From Septoria linicola (lineage: Eukaryota > Ascomycota > Dothideomycetes > Mycosphaerellales > Mycosphaerellaceae): a DNA stretch of 64,000 nt. The number at the start of each line of letters is the position of its first letter. The first letter of the stretch is position 1. Location of the stretch: NCBI GenBank assembly GCA_024114885.1, contig CP099418.1:3968001-4032000 (forward strand). Direction: 5' to 3'. The translations under genes were made by a program, and so were the position numbers. A model generated the notes under the pieces. It worked only from the letters and a program-made list of their open reading frames with translations, was not told the DNA's origin and ran no database searches. Below, piece by piece: positions 1 through 12,318 of the stretch.

Positions 1-1150
1 ACTTTAAACGACTATTATATAGTAAGTAGTTACTATTTTAACGCTCTAATTATCTTATATAAAAGTATATTATAAGAGCTTAGATTCTATCTATTTAGAT
101 AATATTAATATCTAGTATACTATCTATCTACTACGATTAAAGCCTTAACTCGTCTTAATATACTATCTACTATATTATCGATAATTCTATAGTCTATTAC
201 TCTCTAGGCTCTTAGTAGTACTTTCTATATAATCTCTAGCTATCTTACTTTATTATCTATTACGTCTAGGTTAGGACGTAGCTTATAGACCTTCTATTTA
301 AGATAGAACTAGATATACTCTATTAGGTTTATATTAGAGCTATATATAGGCTACGTTATTATAATTATTAACTAATTCTTAAGGAACTAGCGTATATAAT
401 AAGCTATATAGATAGAGGCGTTATCTTACTAGAATATCTAGCTATTATAGTATAGAAATAGGCTCTCTTTAAGTACCTAAGTATAAGATCTTACTATATA
501 TTCTCTCCTTAGTATATCTAGATCTCGTTCTATAATAATAAGCTCTATATTATTTATATACTTACTAATTAAGTACTAGACTATAATAGAGGCCTACTTA
601 CTTTTAGAGTACTCTTTAATCTATACTCTTATCTATTTCTTATATAGATAACTAAAGGCCTAGAGACGTTACTTACTAGTCTTCTTTTTAATAGAATACT
701 CGTTACTAAATAGCTAATCTAACTAGTTTATAGAGCGATATAAGTAGGCCTACTATAGTCGTTAGCGAGTATAAGCCTCTATAAGATATAGACGACGTTT
801 ATACTACTAGTTTTAAAGCCTATAGTTATAAAGGATTGTTCTTAAGATATTAGTACTAAAATTAATACTAGTATTATCTCTAATATTCTAATATATCTAT
901 TTAGAGTTCTTCCTTATAGCGTATACGATTAGGTAAGCGTCTCGAGGAGTATAACTAAGGAGACGATCTTTATAAGGCTTATTCTATACTATATCGCGTA
1001 CTTTATACTATTAAAGAACTAATTTAATAGTTAATTTAGGAATATATTTCTTAGTTATAATTTAAGTCGTTATATTACCTATACGACGACGTCTAACGAT
1101 TATATCTTTAAACTTATCTAAAAGCTAGTAATTAGAAGTACGATTTAGAT
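1..1150 (-). mobile_element. Tc1/mariner transposase relic (RIP-degenerate, left end outside window)
   Basis: Read on the minus strand, and allowing TAG/TAA to stand for Gln or Trp codons, the interval gives the C-terminal half of a Tc1-type DDE transposase. A QDNAS-like block (second catalytic Asp) lies near 415-432. A PIYSSNINLIEYI block, matching the family's P-Y-S-P-D-L-N-P-I-E signature with the catalytic Glu, lies near 315-355. Tc1 elements move by cut and paste into TA sites. No open frame survives, CA and TG dinucleotides are almost gone, and the element is certainly inactive. The right-hand limit is approximate because I could not find the inverted repeat, and the left end is cut by the window. 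Family assignment is firm; subfamily is not. Confidence 0.75.
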
Positions 1151-1190
1151 TAATTTATATAAGAGTAGAACGTTATAGTATAGTATAATA

Positions 1191-1577
1191 GTTAATAGAA
1201 GTTACTATAGAGAATATATTAAGAGTTACGTATTATACTAAGATATAGACTTAAGCTCTAGTACTATAGTACTATCTAGCTTAAAGATCTAGAATTAAAA
1301 AGAAGCCTAAAGAGAGTTAGATTTCTAATTAAAGATTCTATAACTTTCTAAACTAGTCTAAGGCTATATAAGCGATTATATAGCCTAGAAGACTCTAGTA
1401 GTCTTAGAGAGAATACTTAAGTAGATACTTATACTCTACTTAGTAGAAAATAATAAAAGTTCTAACTACTCTCTAATTAACTTAATTTTCCTTAATAACG
1501 ATTAATTAACTAACTATTAATATTTAATTAACCTCTAAGTTAAATATTAATTAAGAACTAACGAGCTATCTCTACTA
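1191..1577 (+). repeat. Copia 5' LTR
   Basis: Direct repeat partner of 2,931-3,316. The two copies share long identical tracts (for example the A/T-rich stretch at 1,530-1,577) and differ mainly by C/T and G/A changes plus small indels. The start is estimated from where the similarity fades. Confidence 0.65.
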
Positions 1578-2930
1578 AAATCTTAAAAAATAGCTTATAA
1601 GTTTTCTAGTTAAAAAGGAAGAGTCTAAAGTCTACTACCTTAATACTACTTTATATAGCCTAAAATAAGCTAGTAGATAATAGTATTTATATCTTAAGTC
1701 TATACTAGCTAAATATAATTTTTATTCTTTACTTAAGAATAGTATAGCCTTTAAAAATTAAGAGACAAGTATCTATATTATATACTATATAGATAATATA
1801 CTTATATTTAGCTCTAGTCTAGACCTAGTAAATTAGTTTTATTTCTCTAGATATCTAGAAATAAGTAACCTAGACTAAGTTAAGTACTACCTAGGTATAG
1901 AAATATCTAGAGATAGAGCTAATAAAGTAATTACTCTATTCTAAAAAGGTTTCTACTTAAAATACTAGAGAGATATAATAAATTTAGACTTAATCCTATC
2001 TCTATACTTATAGAATAAGATATATATCTAGAAAAAGTTAAAGCTAGACTAGAGAATATAAAGTAATTTTAAAGAGAGATAGACGCTCTTATATATTTAG
2101 CTATTAAAACTAGACTAGATATAGTATATCCTATTAGCTAAGTAGCTAGATTTATATTAAATCTAGATTCTATATATTTTAAAGCTCTTTATAGAATCTA
2201 GAAATATTTAAATAACTCTAAAGCTTTAGATCTATTACTAGTATATAAAGCTTAATCTTCTCTCTATTTAAAAGCTTATAGTAATATAGATTAGAAGAGT
2301 AATTATACTATATAGAAATCGATAATAGGTTATTATTTCTTTCTTAATAAATAAGCGCCTATAAGCTAGCGCTCTATATTATAAAAATCTATAGTCTTAT
2401 CTAGTTATAAGATAGAATATATAGCTCTAATAGAGACTACTAAAGAGGTTATATTCTTAAAAGATCTCTTTAAAGAACTAGATATAGAAGAAAAGATAAC
2501 TATAGTCTATACTAATTTAAATTTAGCTATATAATTAGCTAATAACTCTAAATATTATACTAAGACTAATTATATAGATATTAAGTATTACTATATATAA
2601 AATATCTACTATCTAGGCCTAATAGAGCTAATTTAGATCTCTATAAAAGAATAAGTAGTAGATATCCTTACTAAGCTACTAGATACTACTCTATTTAAGA
2701 GTTTAAGAGAGTATCTAATAAGATAAACCTAGTAGTAAGTATAGATAGAAGTAAAACTAGCTATCTTAAGACTTAATATCTAATAGTTTTAGAAAGATAA
2801 GCTTAGTTTATTCTAAGGCTAGACTTTAGAGAGTAATCCTAATATTATATAACTTAGTTATATAATAGCTATTAGATTCCTAAATAGGAAAGAGGTCTAA
2901 AATATCTAACTAATACTCTAGAATAATCTA

Positions 2931-3316
2931 GTAGAATAGAAGCTTCTAGAAGCTTTTATAGTATATATTAGTAGAGGTCTTCTATCTAGTACTATCTAGA
3001 TTAAGAATCTAGGATTAAGAAGTTTTAAAAAAACTAGATTTCTAATTAAAGATTCTATAGCTTTCTAATTATTTCTTAACTAGTCTAAGGCTATATAAGT
3101 AATTATATAGCCTAGAAGATTCTAGTAATCTTAGAGAGAATATTTAAGTAGATATCTATACTCTACTTTAAAGATAATAACTTAATAAAGTTTTAACTAC
3201 TCTCTAAATAGTTTAATTCTTCTTAAGACCTTAATTATAATTAATTAACTAACTATCGATATTTAATTAGCTTCTAAGTTAAATATTAATTAAGAACTAA
3301 TAAGCTATCTCTATTA
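2931..3316 (+). repeat. Copia 3' LTR
   Basis: Direct repeat partner of 1,191-1,577. It follows directly on the RNase H end of the Copia relic. The 3' end is taken where the two copies stop matching, after a CTCTATTA-like end. Confidence 0.65.
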
Positions 3317-4084
3317 AATTTTTATAACTACTACTACTATCTATCTATAATACTATATAGCTTCTATCTTTAAGTACTATTATACTTTTAATATATTCTA
3401 GTATCTATTACTACTATAGATAATAGACTAATCTACTAATCTTATTTAATAGATCTAAGAGAGCTCTACTAAATAGCTTTTCTATCTCTAAAATCTCGAC
3501 GTCTATTAAGAATATATTCTAGATAGTTAAGTTAGATATAAGTATATAAGTAAAGATTTAGATATCTAAGATATTAGTCTAAGGCTTAGTAAGATATATA
3601 TCTTACTTCTCTTCTCTCTTCTAGAGGACTAACTTAATTAACTACTATATTAGTTCCTAGTATATTACTACTATACTCTATATATAAGATAGTTTAAGAT
3701 TAATTCTCTATTCTTCTTTACTATACTATACTCTCTTTAATATTATATTAGTCTTTTAAGCCTTTATATTTTAATAAAAGTATAGATATAACCTATATTA
3801 CTTATTACTTACTTATTTTATTTTATATCTAGAGTAGAATATAGATTAGCTAAGTAGAGTATAAGCTTAATATTAGATAAGTCGAATACTCTCTAAGTAG
3901 AGTCTAAGCCTTTATAACCTTACTTATACCTATACTAGATATAATAGATACTATATTCTCTAAGAGATATAGAATAGTTAGATACTAGGCTAAGGTTAAT
4001 TTAGTTATATAGCCTAATAAGATATAGAAGATCTTCTAATATATACTATCTTATATCGACTTACTATAATTTATATAGTAATTA
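3317..4084. other. Unclassified RIP-degenerate interval
   Basis: Very AT-rich, almost free of CA and TG, no open frame and no transposon domain that I can recognise. It is the left flank of the gypsy insertion. Its natural continuation is 10,788-11,045, because the 5-bp target duplication AATTA joins the two pieces. It is probably the remains of another old repeat. Confidence 0.5.
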
Positions 4085-4256
4085 TATAAGAGCTAGGTAA
4101 GGTTAAAGGCTAAGACCCGTCTTAGGCTCGTAGGCTTAGCGTATAGTATAACTATAGTATATATATATATCTAAAAGGAGATAAGAATTAGTCTTATAAT
4201 ATCCTAATAGTCTTATTAGGAGGGCGCTCTATATATTACTATATACCTCTTTTATA
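4085..4256 (+). repeat. Gypsy 5' LTR (172 bp)
   Basis: Same length as the copy at 10,611-10,782 and nearly identical to it and to the solo copy at 11,046-11,216. Flanked on the left by the target duplication AATTA. Confidence 0.9.
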
Positions 4257-4299
4257 ATTCTAATTCTTCTCCTTCTAAGAGTAGTAATCTATAGAGGCC

Positions 4300-7200
4300 T
4301 ATAGCTCCTCGACGTAACGTAGGCATAGCGCCGCTAGAGCTCGTAATAGGTAAAGTAGACGATTAAGGTAATCTTATAGATACTAATAAGGTTTAGGAGT
4401 AGAAGTCTACTAGTATAACTAAAGATAGTACGTAGGTAGAGCGTATATAGCTCGAGGCTAAGAACTAGGAACTACGTTATCGCTTAGAAGTACGCGCTCT
4501 ATAACGAGAGAATAATCGGCTCCTTATAGAGTTAGAATCTCTATCTTTAGTTACTTCTAGTACTCTCGATATTAGTAATCCTAAAGACGACGCTACTACT
4601 AGTATTACGAGTAGTATACTTTATAATAGCGTATCGTATACGCGATATAAAGGTCCTAAAGTTAGAGAACCTTATACTTTTAAGAGCGAGATAGTCCGAG
4701 AGGTAAGAGAGTTTATTTATAGTCTCGAAGTAATCTTCTTTAATAGTCTATAAGAGTTTAGTATAGAAGATTCGAAGGTCCTATATAGTATTATATAGCT
4801 CGTAGGCGAGGCGTAAGAGACCTAGTATAACGAATACTCTAAGGTAATACCTCTAGACTATACTTAGACTAAGTTTAAGTACTTTATCTACGACGTTATT
4901 AAGGATTAGGTAAATCGTACGATCCTTATAATAGTCGAGTATAAGAAGGCCTAATAGAGTAAGAGCTAAGGGGTACGTTAGTTCGCTATAGAGCTAGGCT
5001 ACTTAGAGTCTTAACTAGACGACTATACTAAAGCGTAGCTAGTACGCTAGCTCCTTATAAAGTTAAAGCTAGTACTTTAACGAGAGATTATTAAGAATTA
5101 TACTATACCTAGTAAGCGCGCTAATTTAGTTACGTTAGTAAGACGCCTAGAGTAAGCCGATAAAGTAATTCCTATACGGTATAACTAGAGTAGAAGCTAG
5201 AGTAATAGGGACTACGAGCGCGATACGTACTCGAAGCGTAAGCGTATAGAGAGCGACGCTCTTACGCGTAGACGCGACGATAGTCTAGGAGAGAATAGTA
5301 TACGTCGCTCTAGCGACAAAGGTTCTACTCGCTCTATTATAGGCTATAAGTATTTAGAATACTATAGCTATAAGTAGAAGAGGTATATTAGTACTAATTC
5401 TATCTATCCTAACTAAAGCGCTTAAGACGATAGTAAGAAGCTATTAGTACGTAAGGTTACTATAAAGATACTAAAAAAAGAGAAGGTATTAGAGAAGGAC
5501 TACGACCTCTAGATACTAAGCTTAGTAGTAATATATACCTCCTTATATAAGTCGTAAATACGACTTACCTAGAGGGCGTAGTCGAGGCGTAGGATAGGCT
5601 TAAGCTAGCCTAATTCCTCTTTAATAATACTACTAATATTAACGTAGTATTAAGATCCTTTATCTTATAATATAGTATTATAACTCGAACTAATACCGCC
5701 TTACCTCTAGCTACCTTATTTACTAGAGAATTAGAGTATTATTATAGCGTATACTATATACGCGTATAGCTCGTAGACTCTATAAGAGTAGAGCGTATAG
5801 TAGGCGTAATCTTTTATACCTACGATATACTAATCCCTAATATAATCTTAGGTCGGCTATAGAGGCGTACTTATCGTATACGAGTCGATAGTAGCTTAGA
5901 TAAGTAGACCTATAGCGATACTTTTAAAAACGTTAAGGTTAGAGAAGCTTATAAGTTTTTTAAGGACTTGAAGTATATACTAACTATATATATAGTAGTA
6001 ATAAGTAAGATAGGTAGAGAGGTTAACCTTCTTCCTCCTAAGTTCTAATAGTTCTCTAACGTCTTAAACCTAATAGAAGAGATAAGGAGTAAGCTAGTAG
6101 ATAGCGTAGAGTATACGATTAAGCTACGCCTAGGCACTATTCTACTATTTAGGCCGCTATACTACTAGTTAGGTAAGGAGCTAGAGGAATTAAAGAAATA
6201 CCTTACTATAAGCCTTAAGTACGATTAGATCGAGCGTAGCGTTAGCGAGATAGGTACGCCTATCCTATTTATACTAAAGAAAGATAGTAAACTAAGGCTA
6301 TATATCGACTACTAAGAGTTAAACGAGATTACTATTAAGAATAGGTACCTACTCTTCTTAATTAGTAAGACGCTAGATAAGCTTATAGGAGCTATATAGT
6401 TTACGACTCTAGACCTTATAGATATATACTATCGGATTTGTATCAAGCCTAGCGACCGCTAGAAGACTACGTTCCGTACGCGCTATAGCTACTTTTAGTA
6501 TAAGGTAATACTATTTAGCCTAACTAACGCTCTAGCTACGTTCTAGGTATATATTAACTATACTTTAGTAGGTTTAGTCGATACGTACTACGTAGTATAC
6601 CTTAATAATATTCTTATCTATAGTAAGAGCCGCGCGGACTACGTACGCGACGTATACGACGTACTTATACGTCTCTAGAAGTTCAGACTCTACGCTTAAA
6701 GAGTAAAGTATAAATTCTAGTAGAAGGAAGTCGATTTCCTAGGCTTCGTAGTAACTACTAGAGAGGTTACGATAGATCTACGTAGGATAGACGTAATCGC
6801 GGCGTAGCTAACGCCTATAACGCTCGTAGAGGTTTAATCCTTTCTTAGGTTTACTAATTTCTACTAGCGTTTTATTTTTAAATACTCTAGAGTAGTATCT
6901 CTACTTATAGCGTTGTCTAAGGGCGTAGTAGTAGGTAAGAAGCTAGGCCTACTTAAGTAGACTGTACGAGAGGAGTAGGCGTTTACTAAGTTAAAAAAGC
7001 GTTTTTCTATAGTACCGCTACTAAGGTACTTCGACCCTACGCTTAGGTTATAGGTCGAAAGCGACGCCTCTAATTACGTAATTACTATAATCCTTAGCTA
7101 ACTCTTTAGGTCTAAATAGTACCTTATTATATTTATATCTAGGAAGATAATTACTATAGAGTATAATTACGAGGTATACGATAAGAAGCTTCTTATAGTA

Positions 7201-9120
7201 GTTAAGGCTTTTAAGGCGTAGAGGCCGTACCTCGAAAGCGCTCTATATACGATCGACGTACTAGTCGACTATACTAACTTTTGTAGGTTTATAGGCGTAA
7301 AGAAGTTAACTAGTAGGTAAGCCTATTAGGCTATATTCCTAGCCCTATTCGACTTTATTATAATATACTAGGTAGGTAAGCGAAACCTAGCCGACGCGCT
7401 ATCGAGGCGTAGCGATTACGCTAAGGAGGTAGTAGAGGTAACTAACCTTCTACCTACCCTATAGACTAAGTTATAGCTATAAGATAATTAGAGTACGAGA
7501 GACGTAGGCGGACCGCTCGTAGCTCGTATCTATACGACTTATAAAGAATAGTATTCTTCGATAGAAAGAAGTACTAACTCTAACCTATAGTAGTAGTTTT
7601 TAACGCCTATACGAGTAGTAGGTATAATTACTAAGAGCGAGGAGCCGTACGCGAATATCTTAGACTTGATCCTTAGATATACTCGCGCGCTAGTATAGGC
7701 TAAGCTAAGTATAAGCGTAGTATACTCGTATACGATAAGTAATAGCGACCGGTTCGAGTAATATACTATAAGAGAAGGAAACCTCTAGATAGACGATTTA
7801 CTATACGTATCTAAGAACTACGCCTTATAGATATAAGTAATTTATATATATTACGATAATACTCTTATAGGCTATTTTAGTAAAGATAAGACTATCTCGC
7901 TAGTATAAAAGAAGTACTAGTAGCTAGAGATAACTAAGGATATCGTATAATACGTAGAATCCTATAGGAGTTACTAGAAGGTAAAAGCGCGTCGCTATCG
8001 ACTATATAGCGAGCTAACTACGCTACCTATACTAGATCGTCTATTCTAAGAATTAACTTAGGATTTTATTATAGACCTTCTACTAAGTAAGCGAGAAGTA
8101 TACGTATATAATATAATTCTAGTTATTATCGACCGATATACGAAAATAGTTATCTTTGTACTAACTACGAAGAGGTATACTAGTAGTAACCTTATAGGAG
8201 TCTTAATATTAGAAGTAATTAGGTATTATAGTATACCTATAGGTATTATTAGCGATAGAGAGTCTATATTCACGAGTTAGTTCTAGTCTAACTTCTACTA
8301 CGAGGCGTATATAAAGCGTAAGCTAAGTATAGCGTTCTATCCGTAAACGGATAGATAAACCGAAAGAGCGAATTAGACGCTTAAGACTTATCTACGTATC
8401 TACTATATAGAGTAATAGGATAACTAGGTAGACCTATTAGTATAAGCCGAGTTCGTATATAATAATAGTACGTATACGATATTAAAAATATTACTATTTA
8501 TAGCGCTATATAGTTTTAATCTAGAGCTAGTAACGAGTAGGTAAGAAGCTTAGAGTACGCTTCCTAAAAGGAAGATACTAGCTACTAAGGAAGCTATAGA
8601 AAGATTAAAGAAGAACTATAAGACGCTAAGTAAACGCTAGCGAGAAGTAAGCGAGGTATAGGCTAGGTACTTTAATAATAGGTATTAGGCTAAGGAATAT
8701 AAGGTCGGCGATATAGTCTTACTATCGATAAAGAACCTATAATTAAAGGTTCCTTCGAAGAAGTTAGTAGATAAGTTTACTAGGTCTTTTAAGGTAATTA
8801 ATATAGTAGGGAAGTAGACGTACTACTTAGCTCTACTACTAGACGCTCTTATCTATAACGTATTTTATATATCGCTTCTAGAACCTTAGAAAGATAGCGA
8901 GACGTAGGTAGAGAGTATACTACTCGCGGACTACTAGAGTAAATAGGAAGTTAAGAAGATTCTTAGAACTCGAGTAAGAAAGAGCGTACGCTAGTACTTA
9001 ATCCGCTAGTAGAGCTAGCCTAAAGAGTATAACTAGTAGGAACCTAAAGAATATATTAGCGGCTATATAGTACTAGACGTATTCGAAGCGTAGCGCGTAA
9101 GTAGGCGCGTAGTAAGATAG
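4300..9120 (+). pseudogene. Gag-pol relic of the 6.7-kb gypsy element
   Basis: Reading through TAG/TAA gives the canonical gypsy order. RT lies at about 6,240-6,780; its catalytic tetrad at 6,598-6,609 reads YLNN where YLDD is expected, a double Asp-to-Asn change that G-to-A mutation explains. RNase H lies at about 7,029-7,425, with a V-E-S-D-A-S start and a D-A-L-S-R end. Integrase lies at about 7,840-8,900, with D-F-I-I-D-L, I-I-S-D-R and T-E-R blocks holding the DDE residues. A chromodomain (E-V-K-K-I-L ... R-Q-Y-L-I-R) lies at about 8,940-9,070. A chromodomain behind integrase marks the chromovirus branch, known to aim insertion at heterochromatin. Product: none; the gene is dead. Confidence 0.85.
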
Positions 9121-9419
9121 AAGCGCTAAGGCGCTAATACGCTAAGGTACTAATACGCTAAGGTACTAATATAGCGATACTAAGTACTAAGCGCTAAACC
9201 TATATTTAAGAGCAAACTTTAAATTCGAGAGAGTAAGAAAGTTACTAAGGTATTTAGGATATATCGAAGCGTGAACTATATTATTTATATACGCCTACTA
9301 AGTAGGTCGTATAGTACTCGTAGGTAAAGAGTAAGAATCTAACTATAGCCTATATAGGCGCGAGCGGAGTATAAGAGGCGTAGATAAGTAGCGAGCGAAA
9401 CGCTTATTCGTCGTTAGTA

Positions 9420-10280
9420 GAGAGCGCGTCGTCGCTAGCGTTTCTACTACTAGTAACGCCCTCTACGTCCTTACCCTTATCCTCCTCTACCTCGTCTACC
9501 TCCTCGTTAGATACTACGTCCTCTAAGAGCTTACTCTCCTCCTAGTTACTATTCTCGAGATAGGCTACCTCTATAGTAGCGTCTAAGATATCGCTAGAGG
9601 CGCCTACTATATAGTTAGTCTACGAAGAGTATTAGTATTATATAAGGATCGTATAGGAAAAGTAGGTATATCTCGTACTATAGCTTAAATATAGCTACTA
9701 TAAAGTTAGACTAGCGCTAGGTCTCTACTAGACCGGCGACGGATATCGCGCTAGCTAGTAGCGTAGCGAGTACGCTCGCCTTACGTAGCGTATTCTAGCT
9801 ACTAACCGCCTTACCCTTATTACTAGTAAAGACCCTCTTAGAGGTCTTAATAGAGGTATAGAGAGCCTTTAGGCGACGCTTTACCTACTCTTTACGTACG
9901 CTCTTAGAGAGGGTCTCTAGCTACTCGTAGTAGTATAGTACGTAGCGCGCCGACTACTTAAGGTTTCTATTAGTAATCCTCTTATAGGCGTAGTACTAGC
10001 GCTTATAGCGCTAGTACTTAACCTTCTAACCGGGCTTTATTACCTCGTTATACGCTAGCTCGTCGTCTATATATAGTCCGTTAGTAGGTAAAGTGTAGTT
10101 AAGGAGTATTCGAAGATCTATACTATCGTAGGTATACTTAATATAGTAGAGGTAGATCTTGATATCTCTATAGCCTTTAATATCGTCGATAGTACGTAGT
10201 AGGCAGTTTAGGACTACGATTCTAGTACGTTTCGGGAGTATAGTACTTACGTTAGTAGTATAGTAATCGTATAGAGACAC
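9420..10280 (-). pseudogene. RIP-inactivated antisense ORF between pol and 3' LTR, function unknown
   Basis: On the strand opposite to gag-pol, an intact ATG at 10,280 opens 84 codons that reach a TAG at 10,026-10,028. The same frame then continues through TAG-only interruptions to about 9,700, with basic, Tyr- and Lys-rich composition. In a neighbouring frame, the stretch at about 9,430-9,545 encodes an acidic Glu/Asp tail, so one small frameshift is likely. The pattern (only stops convertible from Trp or Gln, no TGA) is what RIP does to a real protein gene. I recognise no domain. It could be an accessory gene of this retrotransposon family or a captured host fragment. Confidence 0.55.
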
Positions 10281-10610
10281 TAGCTTACTAAGGATATAGA
10301 AAATATTATATACGTAGAAAGAAAGTCTAAGAGAGAGTTAGAAGAGTTTTTAAAGAATATACTCGAGCCTAGCGACGTAGTCGCTATAATAGAGATTATA
10401 TTACTACGTAAACGTAAATATATATAGTAACTCTTTACTTTATAGCGCGTATTTACGTAATACGCTAAAGGTCCGTAGGTATAACGCGTTAGAGACGCGA
10501 TAAGCGTAGAATATATAAAGTATATTATAAAGACTAAATAGGTAGCCTAGAATATAACCTATTAAGTAAGAGTGTCGCTAAGGGTAGCTCTCTTAGAGAG
10601 AGGAGATAGT

Positions 10611-10782
10611 TATAAGAGCTAGGTAAGGTTAAAGGCTAAGACCCGCCTTAGGCTCGTAGGCTTAGCGCACGGTATAACTATAGTACGCGTATATATCCGA
10701 AAGAAGGTAAGAATTAGTCTTACGATATCCTAATAGTCTTATTAGGAGGGCGCTCTATATATTACTATATACCTCTTTTATA
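10611..10782 (+). repeat. Gypsy 3' LTR (172 bp)
   Basis: Partner of 4,085-4,256. Preceded by a purine-rich tract and followed by the target duplication AATTA at 10,783-10,787. Confidence 0.9.
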
Positions 10783-11045
10783 AATTACTACTATATACGC
10801 TCGATATAGAGCTCTAAACGAGTACTATATCTTCTTATAATTAGAAGGCGAGGTATTCTTATAATCTAAGTAAGTATAATAGTAAAGTCTAATACTAAGT
10901 ATAATATCATAGTTTATATATATCTAAGAATTACGAATCTTATATAAGAGTACTATTACGCTTATATTAATCGTTATATATTAGGCCTCCTATATTATTA
11001 GATAGTTATTAGGTCGTATAAGGTAGATACGCTTTATACTAATAC
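10783..11045. other. Unclassified RIP-degenerate interval
   Basis: AT-rich remnant between the complete gypsy element and its solo LTR. It would join 3,317-4,084 if the gypsy element were removed. No gene or domain is visible. Confidence 0.5.
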
Positions 11046-11216
11046 TATAAGAGCTAGGTAAGGTTAAAGGTTAGATCTATCTTAGGCTTATAGGCTTAGT
11101 ATATAGTATAATTATAGTACGCGTATATATCTAAAAGGAAGTAAGAATTAGTCTTACGATATCCTAATAGTCTTATTAGAAAGGCGCTCTATATATTACT
11201 ATATATCTCTTTTATA
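11046..11216 (+). repeat. Solo LTR of the 6.7-kb gypsy family
   Basis: A 171-bp copy of the same LTR, with the same terminal sequences, flanked by its own perfect 5-bp target duplication AATAC (11,041-11,045 and 11,217-11,221). A solo LTR is what remains after recombination between the two LTRs of an inserted element. The private duplication shows that this was an independent insertion and not a fragment of the neighbour. Confidence 0.88.
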
Positions 11217-11221
11217 AATAC

Positions 11222-11686
11222 TATACTTATCTCTATTCTTTAAGTCGATAGCTAAGGTATACTAAGCGTAACTAGCTAGTAGTTAAGTAGTTAGCTATTT
11301 AGAGATATATTATATATATAGAAGATTTAATAAATAAATTCTCTTCTAATCTTAATCTAGTATTATATAGGACTAAAACTAAATAATTATAGTTATATAT
11401 AATCGCTATAAATTACTATAGCTTCTAAGATAGAGAGGATAGTAATACTTATCTTATACTAGTTATAGTCTTAAGGTAGTACTTACGCTTACTAAGTAGA
11501 CTATTAGTATCTACTTAAGGTCGTAGCGTCCTACTATATAAGCTTAGTAAGATACGCGAGCTATACTAATACCTTACTTCTATAAGTTATAAATAGAAAG
11601 CTATATAGTAACGAGATAGTAGTCGACTACCTACCTATAGAGGTCTAATATTAGCTTCTAATATACTAGAGCTATAACTAAGTCTT
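11222..11686. other. Unclassified RIP-degenerate interval
   Basis: AT-rich, nearly free of CA and TG, no open frame. It lies between the solo LTR and the left end of the Fot1 element, and I cannot assign it to a family. Confidence 0.45.
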
Positions 11687-11688
11687 TA

Positions 11689-11733
11689 ACGTGTTTAATA
11701 AGTAAGTATACTAGATAAGCTAGTATACTACTT
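11689..11733 (+). repeat. Fot1 left terminal inverted repeat (45 bp)
   Basis: Begins ACGTGTTTAATAAG directly after the TA duplication. It matches the reverse complement of 26,724-26,768 at 41 of 45 positions. Confidence 0.92.
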
Positions 11734-11759
11734 CTATCTCGTATATACTACTACTACTA

Positions 11760-12318
11760 AACGCGTCTATTCTTCTACTATTTTACGTAATAGTACCTCT
11801 AAATAAAGAGTATATTTAAAGTACTATTTATAATTATCTATTAGGTCGCTTTATAAGCGTACGAAGCGCTATAACTATCTATAGAGTTAGTTATATAATA
11901 GTTAATCGAAGGCTTAAAGAAACGTCTCTATAAGCTATAATACTATCTATAAATAGAGCCTTAACTCTAATCGAGGAAGAGATAGTTTATTAGAGGATAT
12001 TCGATCTAGATTTATATAGTTATTCGCTAATATAGGCTATTATCTATACCTAGGCTTCTTTAATCCTTAGAGTACGCTATAGAAAAGAGGTTAGATAGTA
12101 ATAGGCCTATAACTTTATTAAACGCTATCTAGGTCTAGAAACATAGCTATTATAAAGGCTATTATATTAAAGAGTAAAGAATAAGGACTCTAAAGTTATT
12201 AAAGAGTAGTTTAGACTAGTCTAGAATATAATAACCTACTATAGTATTATAGAGAGTAATATTTATAACTTTAATAAAAGTAGCTTTAGGCTTAGATACT
12301 ACTAGAATATAATAGTAG
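11760..12318 (+). pseudogene. Fot1/pogo transposase, N-terminal piece
   Basis: After the inverted repeat, reading through TAG/TAA gives a pogo-type N-terminus, then blocks resembling A-Y-N-F-I-K-R-Y, Y-Q-R-V-K-N-K-D and I-Y-N-F-N-K-S-S-F. The last is the RIP-altered form of the family signature N-F-D-E-T-G-F that holds the first catalytic Asp. The frame breaks off at the gypsy insertion at 12,318 and resumes at 25,569. Confidence 0.85.

Larger units (their letters stand above)
1191..3316 (+). mobile_element. Internally deleted Ty1/Copia element, RIP-degenerate
   Basis: Two direct repeats of about 387 bp flank an internal part of only about 1.35 kb. The internal part, read on the plus strand through TAG/TAA stops, gives the C-terminal part of a Copia polyprotein: an RT stretch with L-Y-S-L-K and a YIDN tetrad where YVDD is expected (near 1,780-1,800), then a Y-Y-L-G-I-E-I block, then RNase H ending in a V-D-I-L-T-K-L motif near 2,670-2,690. 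Gag, protease, integrase and the front of RT are missing. The element is a deletion derivative that could only have moved in trans, and it was later destroyed by RIP. LTR ends are good to about 10 bp. Confidence 0.75.
4085..10782 (+). mobile_element. Complete Ty3/gypsy chromovirus-type LTR retrotransposon, RIP-inactivated
   Basis: The element is 6.7 kb. It has 172-bp LTRs at both ends (TATAAGAG...CTTTTATA, which RIP would produce from TGTAAGAG...CTTTTACA) and a perfect 5-bp target duplication, AATTA, at 4,080-4,084 and 10,783-10,787. The two LTRs differ at about 14 positions, all C/T or G/A transitions. Inside, on the plus strand, are a gag-like region (about 4,300-5,450), protease, RT, RNase H, integrase and a chromodomain. 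An extra frame runs in the opposite direction before the 3' LTR. A purine-rich tract (about 10,592-10,607) sits immediately before the 3' LTR, as expected for a polypurine tract. All frames carry many TAG/TAA stops. Confidence 0.9.
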
